From contig OY755042.1 of the NCBI GenBank assembly GCA_963576565.1, positions 6,968,372 to 7,032,371 on the forward strand: 64,000 bases of DNA. Reading direction: 5' to 3'. Under the pieces are notes generated by a model. That model made no database searches. It was not told where the DNA came from and worked only from the letters and a program-made list of their open reading frames with translations. Positions within the stretch are counted from its first letter, which is position 1, and the number at the start of each line of letters is the position of its first letter. Origin of the DNA: Aspidapion aeneum (lineage: Eukaryota > Arthropoda > Insecta > Coleoptera > Brentidae). The position numbers and the translations under genes are program-made. Below are positions 30,903-42,368 of this stretch, one piece after another.

Positions 30903-32684
30903 CTGAGGGCACGGCAGTGCCTCGGTAAGTTCACGCGCCGTAACCATCTTTTCTGGAAACATTTCAGCCGATATTTGACCTACCTAAAACTCTACTTCGG
31001 AATGAGCTACGAATCTCAAACTCGGCACAGTCGTAGAACTCCATGGAGTTAACAAACCCTCCAAGTTTCATGAAATTCCATAAAGTAGTAAAGTAGTTAC
31101 GAAATTTCAAAAAACGTCGAAATTGCCAATATTCTACTGTACTTCCAGACATGCTACAAAGCTGAAATTTGGCAGACTGATAGAAATTATGACCAAACCC
31201 CTGGAAAAAATCAAAAAACCCCAAAATTTTAATTTACTCCCCTCCCCTATACATTTAAAGTTATGTAAAACTAGCATCGCCCACTTCCAGAAATGCTAGA
31301 GAGTTGAGCTTTGGCAGACTGATAGGAACTATGATAAAACTATTTAAAGGAAAAAATCAAAAAACTCCACAATTTTAATTTACTCCCCTCCCCTATACAT
31401 TTAAAGTTATGTAAAAGTAGCATCGCCCACTTCCAGAAATGCTAGAGAGTTGAGCTTTGGCAGACTGATAGGAACTATGATAAAACTATAGGAAAAAAAC
31501 ACCCCAAAATTCTAATTTACTTCCCTCCCCTATAAATGTAAAGTTAAGTAAAAGTAACATTGCCTACTTCCAGACATGCTAGAGAGCTGAGCTATGGAAG
31601 ACCGATAGTAACTATGATAAAGTTATAGAAAAAAATTAAAACACCCCAAAATTCTAATTTACTTCCCTCCCCTATAAATGTAAATTTAAGTAAAAGTAAC
31701 ACTGCCCACTACCAGAAACGCTAGAGAGCTGAACTTTTTAAGACTGAAAGACAATATGATAAAACTATATGAAAAAATTTAAAAACAATAACATTTTAAT
31801 TTACTTCCCTCTCCTATAAATGTAAATTTATATAAAACTAACATTGCCCACTTCCAGAAATGCTAGAGAGCTGAGCATTGGAATGCTGATAGCAATTATG
31901 ATAAAACCATGGGAAAAAATTTAAAAAGTCCAATATTTTCATTTACTCTCCCCCCTATAAATGTAAAGTTATGTAAAAGTAACATTACCCACTTCCAGAA
32001 ACGCTAGAGAGATGAACATTGGAAGACTGATAGGAACTATGATAAAACTATAGGACAAAATTTAAAAACACGACAATTTTAATTTATTTCCCTCCCCTAT
32101 ACATCTAAAGTTATGTAAAAGTAACATTGTGCACTTTCAGAAACGCTAGAGAGCTGAGCTTTGGAAGGCTGATAGGAACTACGATAAGACCATGGAAAAA
32201 AATTAAAAAATCTCAAAAATTTAAGTAAGGCATTGCAAAAGTTTTGAACAATATTCCGCATATTTTACTACTTTAAAAATTAAGTATTATCCAATTCCTT
32301 TAAAAAAGAAGTGAAATCATAACAAAAACATTTCATGTAAAAAAAGCCAAGTACGCGAAAATGACATTCCGTAAAAAGAATTGAGATAAAAGTAAAGCCA
32401 AGTTTTCCAATACAAATTTCAAAATGAAAGGTTCTTACTAGTTTGGAAATAATTTTCTAAACTTGGTTATTACGGCTGTAAATGACTCTTAGGCACAGTG
32501 CTAAATTGAACATAAAGAAGTTTGGCTGTAATAGCAAAGTTTAAAAAAACATTTCCAAACTAGTAAGAACCTTTCATTTTGAAATTTGTATTGGAAAACT
32601 TGGCTTTACTTTTATCTCAATTCTTTTTACGGAATGCCATTTTCGCGTACTTGGCTATTTTTACATGAAATATTTTTGTTATGA
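30903..32684 (-). mobile_element. Helitron-like element with ~140-bp tandem repeats, copy A
   Basis: Same structure as copies B (37337-39393) and C (40407-42073), in opposite orientation. In element sense it begins TCATAACAAAAA after an A, has a palindromic 5' module (about 32320-32680; CATTTCATGTAAAAAAAGCC / complement), then about seven units of roughly 140 bp (landmarks CGCTAGAGAGCTGAGC and CCCTCCCCTATA; 31200-32210), and a 3' segment ending in hairpin GAGGCAC-TGCC-GTGCC(C)TC plus AGAT. The A|TC start, central tandem array and 3' hairpin are features of Helitron-related non-autonomous elements; the expected CTRR end is not seen, so the class is tentative. Confidence 0.65.
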
Positions 32685-33263
32685 TACGTTTATCTCTATT
32701 AGCGCATTGCAACTGTTTGTCTTCTTTATGAAGTTATTCAAGAAAAACGATTGACTCCTAATCAAAGCAAGCAATTTTTTGATCTTTGCTTTGCTAAAAC
32801 CGAACCGAACCGAACCGAACCGAACCGAACTGAAAAAAGGTTTTCTCAAAGATAATGATATAGAGAGTATGTCGCGTCGCGTTGGTTGCTTACATCGTCG
32901 CAGGGCACAAACGACACAAATGTCGAAAAAATTATTAAAATGGCCAAAATAGTACAAACAAAAATAAAATATATTTATTGTTGCGATATAAATTATAACA
33001 CACCTGCTTAGTAAATTATAATACAGGATGTTCCATTAAAAACTCCCAAGCCAGAATTTGGTGACAACTAGTAAAAATTTGGAAAAACCCCAAGACAAGT
33101 CGATTTGGTTTTAAAGGTGGACACTTTTTTGCGAACTTAGAGTATCTATAGCTATCAATACCTAGGCAACTATGTCGAGTGATATCTCACTAAAAATATT
33201 TTCAAATAATATTAATAATAAAAAATAAATGGATCCATGACGGATCTGATACCTTCCTAACCC
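32685..33263. other. Spacer with (CCGAA)n
   Basis: About six CCGAA units at 32801-32830. A GGATGTTCCATTAAAAACTC motif lies near 33026. No gene is recognised; the open frame at 32679-32957 includes the pentamer repeat and is not called. Confidence 0.35.
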
Positions 33264-33534
33264 ATTAGCTGGCCATACACACAGAGGTTGATCCGTCGGT
33301 TTGGAACGGCACAGATAAGTCTGACCGTATTGTCCGTAACGGTTTAAAACTGCTGCAGTCCACTAACACAAAAAAAATCTTTCGATTCGATCCTTCATAT
33401 CGGTCTGTGGCAGACATAACCGCGCGTTAGTGGGCTAAAACTCAAGATTTATCTGCCGGTTTAACCAAAACTGTGGAATTTCGTCAAGTCGAAAGTTTTA
33501 TGCGGCACGGTATTTTAAGCATAGCGTATGTAAA

Positions 33535-33757
33535 TTGTTTAGTGCTAAATATAAGCAGGCTCTGTGTATGGGAATGATTATTAATATGAAAACAATGCAT
33601 AGTGGTGTAAAAGAGAGACGTTCCAAGTGGGTTAAAACTTATTTGCTTAAGAGGAAACTATTTAGCCATGACCTTCTATTAAAAGAGTTACGAGAAAATG
33701 ATCCAGACGATTTTAAAAATTATTTAAGAATGGATATCAGAGAATTATTGAAATACA
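33535..33757 (+). pseudogene. Harbinger transposase N-terminal fragment, copy 1
   Basis: Reads RRSKWVKTYLLKRKLFSHDL, then LLKELRENDPDDFKNYLRMD, the N-terminal pattern of PIF/Harbinger nucleases. It breaks at the MITE and resumes after it near 34005 (CGTATGATTTTTTATTAAAT), so it is dead. Confidence 0.75.
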
Positions 33758-34005
33758 GCCAGGCTATAATTGTGCCAGGCACTATTTTGACACATTCACA
33801 TTAAAAACTGACAGTTGATCCTTCAAAATTGACATATCAAAGTCAAATTTAAAACATTTGTCGTTTATTTTCAAATAATAAAAGAAGGCACTATTTATTC
33901 CGGTTCATATAGTAAACAAAGGCCGTGTGTTAAAAGATCACAGCTGATATTACAATGTAAAGGTGTCAAAATTGTACCTGGCTTTATTTTAATAATTCTC
34001 TATTA
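33757..34005. mobile_element. Diverged copy of the 276-bp MITE, nested in Harbinger
   Basis: Shares AACTGACAGTTGATC, TTCAAAATTGACATA and GTCGTTTATTTTC with the element at 10746-11021 (reverse sense). Its ends are diverged (TGCCAGGCACTATTTTGAC at the left, TACCTGGC at the right). Confidence 0.65.
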
Positions 34006-34324
34006 ACACGTATGATTTTTTATTAAATTTGGTAAGAGAGGATCTTACGAAACAAGATATCCAAATGAGAGAAGCCGTTGGCCTGAACAGCGATTAAACC
34101 GACAGAGAAGTCTGCGCCGGTTAAAATATCTGTGAGCGCGGAACCCACAAGTTTCGCCCGCCGGTCTGAACTCACAGATAAATCTGTGGCGGCTATAACT
34201 GGCGCGTGGAATGTCCACTAATTGAAAGACAATTCCGCCAGTTTCAACCGCGCCGTTCCAAACCGGCGGATCAACCTCTGTGTGTATGTAAAATGTTTCA
34301 TGCTAAAAAGAAGCAGGTCTGTGT

Positions 34325-34728
34325 ATGGGAATGATTATTAATATAGAAATAATGCATAGTGGTGTAAAAAAGAGACGTTCCAAGTGGGTTAAAAGTTTTT
34401 TGCTTAAGAGGAAACTATTAAGCCATGACCTTCTATTAAAAGAGTTAAGAGAAAATGATCCAGACAATTTTAAAAATTATTTAAGAATGAATATTATCAC
34501 GTATGACCTTTTATTAAATTTGGTAAGAGAGGATCTTACGAAGCAAGATACCCAAATGAGAGAAGACATTGGACCAGAACAGCGATTTAATGCTGCCCTT
34601 CGTTTTCTTGCCACAGAGGACGATCATATGAAGATCTGAAATTTTCAGTGGGAATTTCTGCACAGGCACTTGGTTATATCATTCCGGAAACATGTGCCAT
34701 AATATTCAATAAATTAAAGAGAGACTAA
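34325..34728 (+). pseudogene. Harbinger transposase N-terminal fragment, copy 2
   Basis: Longer than copy 1: RRSKWVKSFLLKRKLLSHDL ... LLNLVREDLTKQDTQMREDI ... ERFNAALRFLATEDDHMKI, then a frameshift at about 34625 and continuation as YEDLKFSVGISAQALGYIIP ... IIFNKLKRD. These are the start of the PIF/Harbinger transposase and its helix-turn-helix-like region. The catalytic DDE half is absent. Confidence 0.8.
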
Positions 34729-34955
34729 ATGAACGGTCTGTTATCCCTGGCATAGTGTAGACCGACAGACGAGTCTGCGCCGGTTAAAATATCGAGCGCG
34801 GAACTCACAAGTTTTGCCCGCCGGTCTGAACTCACAGATAAATCTATACCGGTTATAACTGGCGCGTGGAATGTTCACTAATTGAAAGACAAATCCGCCA
34901 GTTTGAACCGCGCCGTTCCAAACCGGCGGATCAACCTCTGTGTGTATGGCCAGCT

Positions 34956-36224
34956 ATTAGCACACTACAAGTGAACTCCATGCTATATTAACCTTGAAAA
35001 CAGTTTTTATGTAAATATCTACGAAGTCCTTGGATATAACACAAATTCTTAACAAAAATGTGGTTTACGTTAAAAAGTTAGCATTTTTAAAAATGTTTTA
35101 CTGTCAAAAAACTGTTATTAGCATTGATGAATTTCGACCAAAATCTAATCAGCTCGTAACAGTATCCAACACTATTTTACCTGAAAATTTAATGAAAATC
35201 TGTTTAGCGGTTTAGGAGTTATCGTGTTTCGGACAGACATACACATACACACACACAGACATCATGACGATATTGCTAGGATAGGTCAAAATACACCCAA
35301 ATAACACATTTTCGGCGTTAATAAAAATATAAAAAAAATGTCGAAAACGATATATTCTCTAGGTATTGCTATGCGGGCCAGGAAGGTGTATATTAGTTAC
35401 TTTTTAAAAAATTAATCTTGAAAACTAAACAGTAAAAAATTAAAAAAAGTACAGTAAATGAAAGGCCAATAAAAGGTATTTCTAACATAGTGTCAGTTAA
35501 CACTTGACATACAGACACAAACATACAGACATAGAGAGACATACAGACACACAGCATAGACATACAGATATACAGACATAAAGGGGGGGGGGGGGGGGAA
35601 TTTCATTCTTATCCATTTGAATAAATCCGGCCGATTAAGAATCTAATAGGTTCCACGTCGAGCACGGTAAAAAATACTCTGCCAATATATGGGCCCCTAA
35701 GCTCACACTAGGTACTATAGTTATAGTGTACGTGCTAATATAACTAAAAACTGAAATATATTTTATTCAACTACCTTTCGTTTAATACCACACAAGCCAT
35801 GTTTTGTCAAACTCAAATTTTTGAAATCTACCCCCACCCTTAAAAAAAACAAAAACTAAAATGTATTTTGTTTAACTCCGGACTCAATTACCTTTCGTTT
35901 GATATCACACACGCCATATTTTCACGTAAACTCTAATTTTTGAAATCTACCCCCACCCTTTTATTTGGCTTGTGTTCGGTGGATTTTGTTCATTTTTAAA
36001 TGGGACCATCTCGACCCAAGACCCAGCCTAGGTACCAAATTTCATTAAAATCGGCCAAGCGGTTTTTTTCTCGAAAAAATTAGGATCACGATAGCTCACA
36101 CTACTATAGTATAGTATATGTGTGAGCTAAAATCAATGTTTATGTTGATAAAATAATCTATAATATGGGCGGGTAATATGCATTTTACTACTTTTGCTTG
36201 TCTATACTGACTAAAATGGTCTTA

Positions 36225-36266
<42 letters not shown>

Positions 36267-37220
36267 TCACAGTAAATTTTACACATTTTTGATACATACT
36301 GTGTCAATGTGGCTTAAGGGCGTCAACTTAATTAAATTTTTAGAAATTCGAGCACAAGTATAAGAGGAGGGGGGATAAAAATAAGTGGACCAAAAACTGA
36401 CCAGACACCATCCGATTCGTTAATCTGTGACCTATTCTCAGCTAGAACCCTTTGCCATACTGCGATCCTCATATTTTGCATTCTCAACTACCTCTAGCGC
36501 CTGCACTATATGTGTTTTAAGAATTTTTCAATTAAATTTTTTTTAACAAAATATGCGATTTTTCTTTTTTTTTTACATCACTCCAAATTGGTCTAAAGTT
36601 ATCATTTTTAAAAAAAGACTCATTTTTAGGTAGTAAAACGTACCAGACTGAGGTAGTAAGTATTAGGAGATAAAATTTTATATTTTATTTTGGATTTGTT
36701 CTTTTTTTGTGTTTGATAACAAAAAGTTTGTGAGACTTCCGTTTATTTTGCATAGTAAATATTGACCGATATAAACTTTTTAAAAGCCTTTTTAAAAGAT
36801 CCAGATTAAACTAAAAGTCAGTACACAAATTACATATGAACAAAAATAAAATAGTCTGATGTTCCAATTTTACCTGGCTGGGTAGTTTCTTGTATAAGGT
36901 ATGTTTTGGATATTATTACTGGAATTTTTTCTAGCTTCAGAAAAAACTAACTAAATTTGACAAAAGAATTTGGCTTTATTTATTATTGTCAAAGTTAGTG
37001 CACCACCCTTGTTCCACCGACATATTTTTGGTGCTGTCAATTGTGCCAGTGCCGTGCAGATTACAATTATTGTCTGCCCGGAACGCTAAAACTATCTGGA
37101 CCGGTCGCATATTTGTAAATAAGAGACGCGTTGTCCCTTCGGTCTATTTCGGCATGCCCGAAGAATATTAATATTTAGCAGATGCGTCCGCCAAAGTCCG
37201 CCTGCTGTTTACTGGAAATA
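34956..37220. other. Degenerate repeat-rich spacer
   Basis: Contains AATTTAATGAAAATC with AGCGGTTTAGGAG near 35185-35215 and ATTTCATTAAAATCGG with AAGCGGTTT near 36036-36066, motifs typical of decayed transposon 3' regions followed by ACACA/ACAGACAT microsatellites (35235-35265 and 35510-35580). A G run of about 17 lies at 35583-35599, and GCTCACACTA / TAGTGTGAGC-like ends occur near 35701 and 36095-36130. The 61-codon frame at 36986-37171 has no recognised domain. No gene is called. Confidence 0.4.
36228..36266. repeat. (AT)n microsatellite
   Basis: An uninterrupted AT run of about 38 bp. Confidence 0.85.
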
Positions 37221-37334
37221 GCGATGTAACAAAATAGCGATGTAAGAAAATAGCCACTATCAAAATAGCGATGTAACAAAATAGCGACTATCAAAATAGC
37301 GATGTAACGAAATATCGACTATCAAAATAGCGAT
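37216..37334 (+). repeat. AAAATAGCGA tandem repeat
   Basis: Seven or so units of AAAATAGCGATGTAAC / AAAATAGCGACTATC. The AAAATAGCG core is the same as in the arms of the foldback at 192-1010. Confidence 0.8.
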
Positions 37335-37336
37335 CA

Positions 37337-39393
37337 TAACAAAAACATTTCATGTCAAAAAAGCCAAGTACGCGAAAATGGCATTCCGTAAAAAGAATTG
37401 AGATAAAAGTAAAGCCAAGTTTTCGAATACAAATTTCAAAATGAAAGGTTCTTACTAGTTTGGAAATGTTTTTTTAAACTTTGCTATTACAGCCAAACTT
37501 CTTTATGTTCAATTTAGCACTGTGCCTAATAGTCATTTACAGCCGTAATAGCCAAGTTTAGAAAAATATTTCCAAACTAGTAAGAACCTTTCATTTTGAA
37601 ATTTGTATTGGAAAACTTGGCTTTACTTTTATCTCAATTTTTTTTACGGAATGCCATTTTCGCGTACTTGGCTTTTTTTACATGAAATGTTTTTGTTATG
37701 ATTTCACTTCTTTTTTAAAGGAATTGGATAATACTTAATTTTTAAAGTAGTAAAATATGCGGAATATTGTTCAAAACTTTTGCAATGCCTTACTTAAATT
37801 TTTGAGATTTTTTAATTTTTTTCCATGGTTTTATCGTAGTTCCTATCAGCCTTCCAAAGCTCAGCTCTCTAGCGTTTCTGAAAGTGCACAATGTTACTTT
37901 TACATAACTTTAGATGTATAGGGGAGGGAAATAAATTAAAATTGTCGTGTTTTTAAATTTTGTCCTATAGTTTTATCATAGTTCCTATCAGTCTTCCAAT
38001 GCTCAGCTCTCTAGCGTTTCTGGAAGTGGGTAATGTTCGAGGGGTCATCGGCACCCTAAAATTTTGTACAGCGTCCAACAGGACTTGGGTCCTGACGTGT
38101 ACTGTTGGGTCCTGTTGAGTACTGTTGGGTACTGTCGTGTACTGTCGAGTACTGTTGGGTACTGTCGTGTATTGTCGAGTACTGTTGGGTCCTGTTGAGT
38201 ACTGTCTCGTCGTGCCTTGGGGGAGTCCGACAGGGACAAAGCGCGCCCTCAAAAAACATGCGAGCAAAAAAAAAAAAAAAGGTCATCATCTTTGGGGAAC
38301 CGCGCCGCGCTCACAAATCGTGCGACCAAAAAACAAATTACGACCAAAAAAAAAAAAAAAAAGGTCATCCTGTCTTTTCGCATCTACGCCACTGTTTCGG
38401 GTAAGAGGGTTGTGTCGAGTACTGTCGAGTACTGTTGGATTCTATCGTGTACTGTCGAGTACTGTTGGGTCCTGTCGTGTACTGTCGAGTAGTGTTGGGT
38501 ACTGTCGTGTACTGTTGGGTCCTGTCGTGTACTGTTGGGTACTGTCGTGTACTGTCGGGTACTGTTGGCTCCTGTCGTGTACTGTCGAGTACTGTTGGGT
38601 ACTGTCGTGTACTGTCGAGTACTGTTGGATCCTGTCGTGGTACTGTCGGGTACTGTTGTGAAATTTGTACAGTACTGTTGAAAGCTGATGACCCCTCGGT
38701 AATGTTACTTTTACATAACTTTACATTTATAGGGAAGGAGAGTAAATGAAAATATTGGACTTTTTAAATTTTTTCCCATGGTTTTATCATAATTTCTATC
38801 AGCATTCCAATGCTCAGCTCTCTAGCATTTCTGGAAGTGGGCAATGTTAGTTTGATATAAATTTACATTTATAGGAGAGGGAAGTAAATTAAAATGTTGG
38901 TGTTTTTAAATTTTTTAATATAGTTTTATCATATTGTCTTTCAGTCTTAAAAAGTTCAGCTCTCTAGCGTTTCTGGAAGTGGGCAGTGTTACTTTTACAT
39001 AACTTTACATTAATAGGGGAAGGAAGTAAATTAAAATTTTGGAGTTTTTTGATTTTTTCCAGGGGTTTGGTCATAATTTCTATCAGTCTGTCAAATTTCA
39101 GCTTTGTAGCATGTCTGGAAGTACAGTAGAATATTGATGATCTATACATGAGTGAGTCAGTGAGTGAGTGGCAATTTCGACGTTTTTTGAAATTTCGTAA
39201 CTAGTTTACTAGTTTATGGAATTCCATGAAACTTGGAGGGGTTGTTAACTCCATGGAGATCTACGACTGTGCAAAGTTTGAGATTCGTAGCTCATTCCGA
39301 AGTAGAGTTTTAGGTAGGTCAAATATCGGCTAAAATGTTTCCAGAAAAGATGGTTACGGCGCGCGAACTTGGCGAGGCACTGCCGTGCCTCAG
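37337..39393 (+). mobile_element. Helitron-like element with ~140-bp tandem repeats, copy B
   Basis: Starts TCATAACAAAAAC... is recognisable from about 37334; palindromic module to about 37700; tandem units from 37800 on, interrupted by the MITE at 38038-38698, then continuing to about 39140. A GAGTGAGTCAGTGAGTG microsatellite follows at about 39149, and the element ends with the hairpin GAGGCAC-TGCC-GTGCCTC at 39374-39391. Opposite orientation to copy A. Confidence 0.65.
38038..38698. mobile_element. MITE with internal minisatellite, CGAGGGGTCATC ends
   Basis: Ends CGAGGGGTCATCGGC and complement GCTGATGACCCCTCG, flanked by perfect 8-bp duplications GTAATGTT (38030-38037 and 38699-38706). 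Just inside both ends are TTTTGTACAG / ATTTGTACAG. The body is a minisatellite of 10-bp steps built from TACTGTTGGGT, CCTGTCGTG and TACTGTCGAG, split near 38205-38410 by GC-rich text with two poly-A runs. It is inserted in a ~140-bp unit of copy B. Overlapping open frames are repeat translations. Confidence 0.88.
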
Positions 39394-39446
39394 ATTTTTC
39401 GGTTGCGTTTTGGCATATAATTCGACTAAAAGGTTTCTTCCTAAGT

Positions 39447-39612
39447 AATTTTTTCAAAAAAAAAACTCTCCAGACTTCTTTTCCGGCATCCTAGAGAGTG
39501 TGAATCCGAACCGAACCGAATTCGGTGCAGATCGGTTCGATTCAGTTCGGATTCGCACCCTCTAGGATCCCGGAAAAGAATCCGGGAAGTTTTTTTTTTT
39601 GAAAAAATAAGC
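39447..39612. repeat. Foldback core hairpin, copy 2
   Basis: A9 run, CTCTCCAGACTTCTTTTCCG, CATCCTAGAGAGTGTGAA and CCGAACCGAA are mirrored by TTCGGATTCGCACCCTC, GGATCCCGGAAAAGAATCC and a T12 run. Same family as 465-712 and 44930-45182. To the right (39640-39700) lie TTCGG-rich sequence and one TAATAGCGCATTTTGG. Confidence 0.75.
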
Positions 39613-39712
39613 TAGTACCTATAGTCAAAATACCGCAGGATATAATAGCGCATTTTGGTTCGTTTCGGTTTGATTCGGTTTGGTTTGATTCGGTATTTTG
39701 CCGCTATATACA

Positions 39713-39738
39713 GCCGTTGTTTGATGGCCTCAAACAAC
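39713..39738. repeat. Short hairpin CGTTGTTTGA-TGGCC-TCAAACAACG, copy 2
   Basis: Identical to the hairpin at 2819-2844. Confidence 0.7.
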
Positions 39739-39934
39739 GATAATGTTTAATAGTAAGTTTACTAGATACACTCTAGATGGCGCAAGAGTACGTAAAATGT
39801 CGGAATAAAATAATAAAGTATTGTTGGCGTCCTCTGTAATTGTTTTTTACGGTTTTTCACTTAATAAAGTATCTTAAATAAATAATTAGTGCCTTAATCA
39901 TTACGATCCACGTACCTACTACAAATAGGATCCC

Positions 39935-40247
39935 AAGGCTGACAATGATTTTCTATTTTTTGGTTATAATTTTTAATGTGTTTTCCTTGGTTTTGCTTTG
40001 GCGGATCGCTCTTATTTTAAAGATGTGATTTCAATACAATCTAAAGTACTATTTAATAATAATAAATACACTTACAAGATCTTAACTTTTTATTTCTAAA
40101 TACATAAATACAGCTAGGTATATAGTTTAGGTTCCTTCAGACTGTGTAAAAATAACATCTTTAAAATAAAAGCGAGCCACCAATGTCAAACTGAGAAAAA
40201 CATGCCCCAAATAATAACCAAGAAATGGAAAATCATTGTCAGCCTTT
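39935..40247. mobile_element. Palindromic element of about 310 bp
   Basis: AAGGCTGACAATGATTTTC at 39935 is mirrored by GAAAATCATTGTCAGCCTT ending at 40247. Inner arms also match (CTTATTTTAAAGATGTG / ACATCTTTAAAATAA). Arms are about 85 bp with small differences. Non-coding. Confidence 0.75.
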
Positions 40248-40406
40248 GCTTCCTTTTGAGCTTGCTAGACGTTTGTACTTGTACCTTCAAGTCAAACTTG
40301 GGACAAAATTGATAGGTATACCTATAATGTATGACATTCTTTAACTTTTAAATTTAAAGTGTATTTTCATGCATCAGGTTATTGCTTAAAGTAATAATAT
40401 ATTTTT

Positions 40407-42073
40407 ATCATAACAAAAACATTTCATGTAAAAAAAGCCAAGTACGCGAAAATGGCATTCCGTAAAAAGAATTGAGATAAAAGTAAAGCCAATTTTTCCA
40501 ATACAAATTTTAAAATGAAAGGTTCTTACTAGTTTGGAAATGTTTTTTTAAACTTTGCTATTACAGCCAACCTTCTTTATGTTTAATTTAGCACTGTGCC
40601 TAAGAGTCATTTACAGCCGTAATAGCCAAGTTTAGAAAAATATTTCCAAACTAGTAAGAACCTTTCCTTTTGAAATTTGTATTGGAAAACTTGGCTTTAC
40701 TTTTATCTCAATTCTTTTTACGGAATGCCATTTTCGCGTACTTGGCTTTTTTTACATGAAATGTTTTTGTTATGATTTCACTTCTTTTTTAAAGGAATTG
40801 GATAATACTTAATTTTTAAAGTAGTAAAATATGCGGAATATTGTTCAAAACTTTTGCAATGCCTTACTTAAATTTTTGAGATTTTTTAATTTTTTTCCAT
40901 GGTTTTATCGTAGTTCCTATCAGCCTTCCAAAGCTCAGCTATCTAGCGTTTCTGAAAGTGCACAATGTTACTTTTACCTAACTTTACATGTATAGGGGAG
41001 GGAAATAAATTAAAATTGTCGTGTTTTTAAATTTTGTCCTATAGTTTTATCATAGTTCCTATCAGTCTTCCAATGCTCAGCTCTCTAGCGTTTCTGGAAG
41101 TGGGTAATGTTACTTTTACATAACTTCACATTTATAGGGGAGGAGAGTAAATGAAAATATTGGACTTTTTACATTTTTTCCCATAGTTTTATCATAATTT
41201 CTATCAGCATTCCAATGCTCAGCTCTCTAGCATTTCTGGAAGTGGGCAATGTTAGTTTTATATAAATTTACATTTATAGGAGAGGGAAGTAAATTAAAAT
41301 GTTGGTGTTTTTAAATGTTTTCATATAGTTTTATCATATTGTCTTTCAGTCTTAAAAAGTTCAGCTCTCTAGCGTTTCTGGAAGTGGGCAGTGTTACTTT
41401 TACATAACTTTATTAATAGGGTAAATTAGAATTTTGGGGTGTTTTAATTTTTTTCTATAACTTTATCATAGTTACTATCGGTCTTCCAAAGCTCAACTCT
41501 CTAGTATGTCTGGAAGTAAGCAATGTTACTTTTACTTAACTTTACATTTATAGGGGAGGGAAGTAAATTAGAATTTTGGGGTGTTTTAATTTTTTCCTAT
41601 AGTATTATTATAGTTCCTATCAGTCTGCCAAAGCTCAACTCTCTATCATTTCTGGAAGTGGGCAATGCTACTTTTACATAACTTTAAATGTATAGGGGAG
41701 GGGAGTAAATTAAAATTTTGGGGTTTTTTGATTTTTTCCAGGGGTTTGGTCATAATTTCTATTAGTCTGCCAAATTTCAGCTTTGTAGCATGTCTGGAAG
41801 TACAGTAGAATATTGAAAATCTATACATGAGTGAGTCAGTGAGTGAGTGGCAATTTCGACGTTTTTTGAAATTTCGTAACTACTTGACTACTTTATGGAA
41901 TTCCATAAAACTTGGAAGGGTTGTTAACTCCATGGAGATCTACGACTGTGCAAAGTTTGAGAATCATAGCTCATTCCGAAGTAGAGTTTTAGGTAGGTCA
42001 AATATCGGCTGAAATGTTTCCAGAAAAGATGGTTACGGCGCGCGAACTTGGCGAGGCACTGCCGTGCCCTCAG
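40407..42073 (+). mobile_element. Helitron-like element with ~140-bp tandem repeats, copy C
   Basis: Same orientation as copy B and uninterrupted. Palindromic 5' module at about 40410-40775, seven or so units of roughly 140 bp at 40880-41800, GAGTGAGTCAGTGAGTG near 41828, 3' terminal hairpin at 42053-42071 followed by AGAT. The three copies let boundaries be set by comparison. Confidence 0.7.
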
Positions 42074-42368
42074 ATTACTCTAAGGGTTATTGGATAATTT
42101 CGTACCCAACTGCGACTAGTGTAGGTACAAGTAGATTTAGCAGTTTGGTGTTTTTTTTATTTCCAACTTGTAGGTTTAATTCTTATTCTTTCATTTAACT
42201 AAATCAAGGTACCTAAATATTACCTAATTTTCTTGTGTTAAAATGAATAAGAGATACCGAACATCAATGGTACTAGTTTAAAGTCAAGTTTATAAATGGG
42301 GGCGGGAGAGTGGAAAAGCAATCAGCCCTAGTACAGGTCTGTACTGGGTAGTGGATGGAACAGCTTCT

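Larger units (their letters stand above)
33267..34955 (+). mobile_element. Composite Harbinger (PIF)-type element
   Basis: TIRs AGCTGGCCATACACACAGAG at 33267 and complement ending at 34955, with possible 3-bp duplication ATT. The interior contains two successive copies of the 5' coding part of a Harbinger transposase and a second, internal copy of the right end at about 34097-34288 (CGGATCAACCTCTGTGTGTA), so two elements are fused head-to-tail. The first copy is interrupted by a TA-type MITE (33757-34005). GC-rich subterminal sequence (GCGCCGGTT, CCGCCGGTCTGAAC) precedes both right ends. Confidence 0.8.

Noticed and set aside
33257..34970. A simple single Harbinger element
   Set aside because: The internal right terminus and two coding copies show it is a composite.
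38105..38749. Several open frames rich in VLSSTVEYCW-type text
   Set aside because: They are translations of the TACTGTCGAG minisatellite in different frames.
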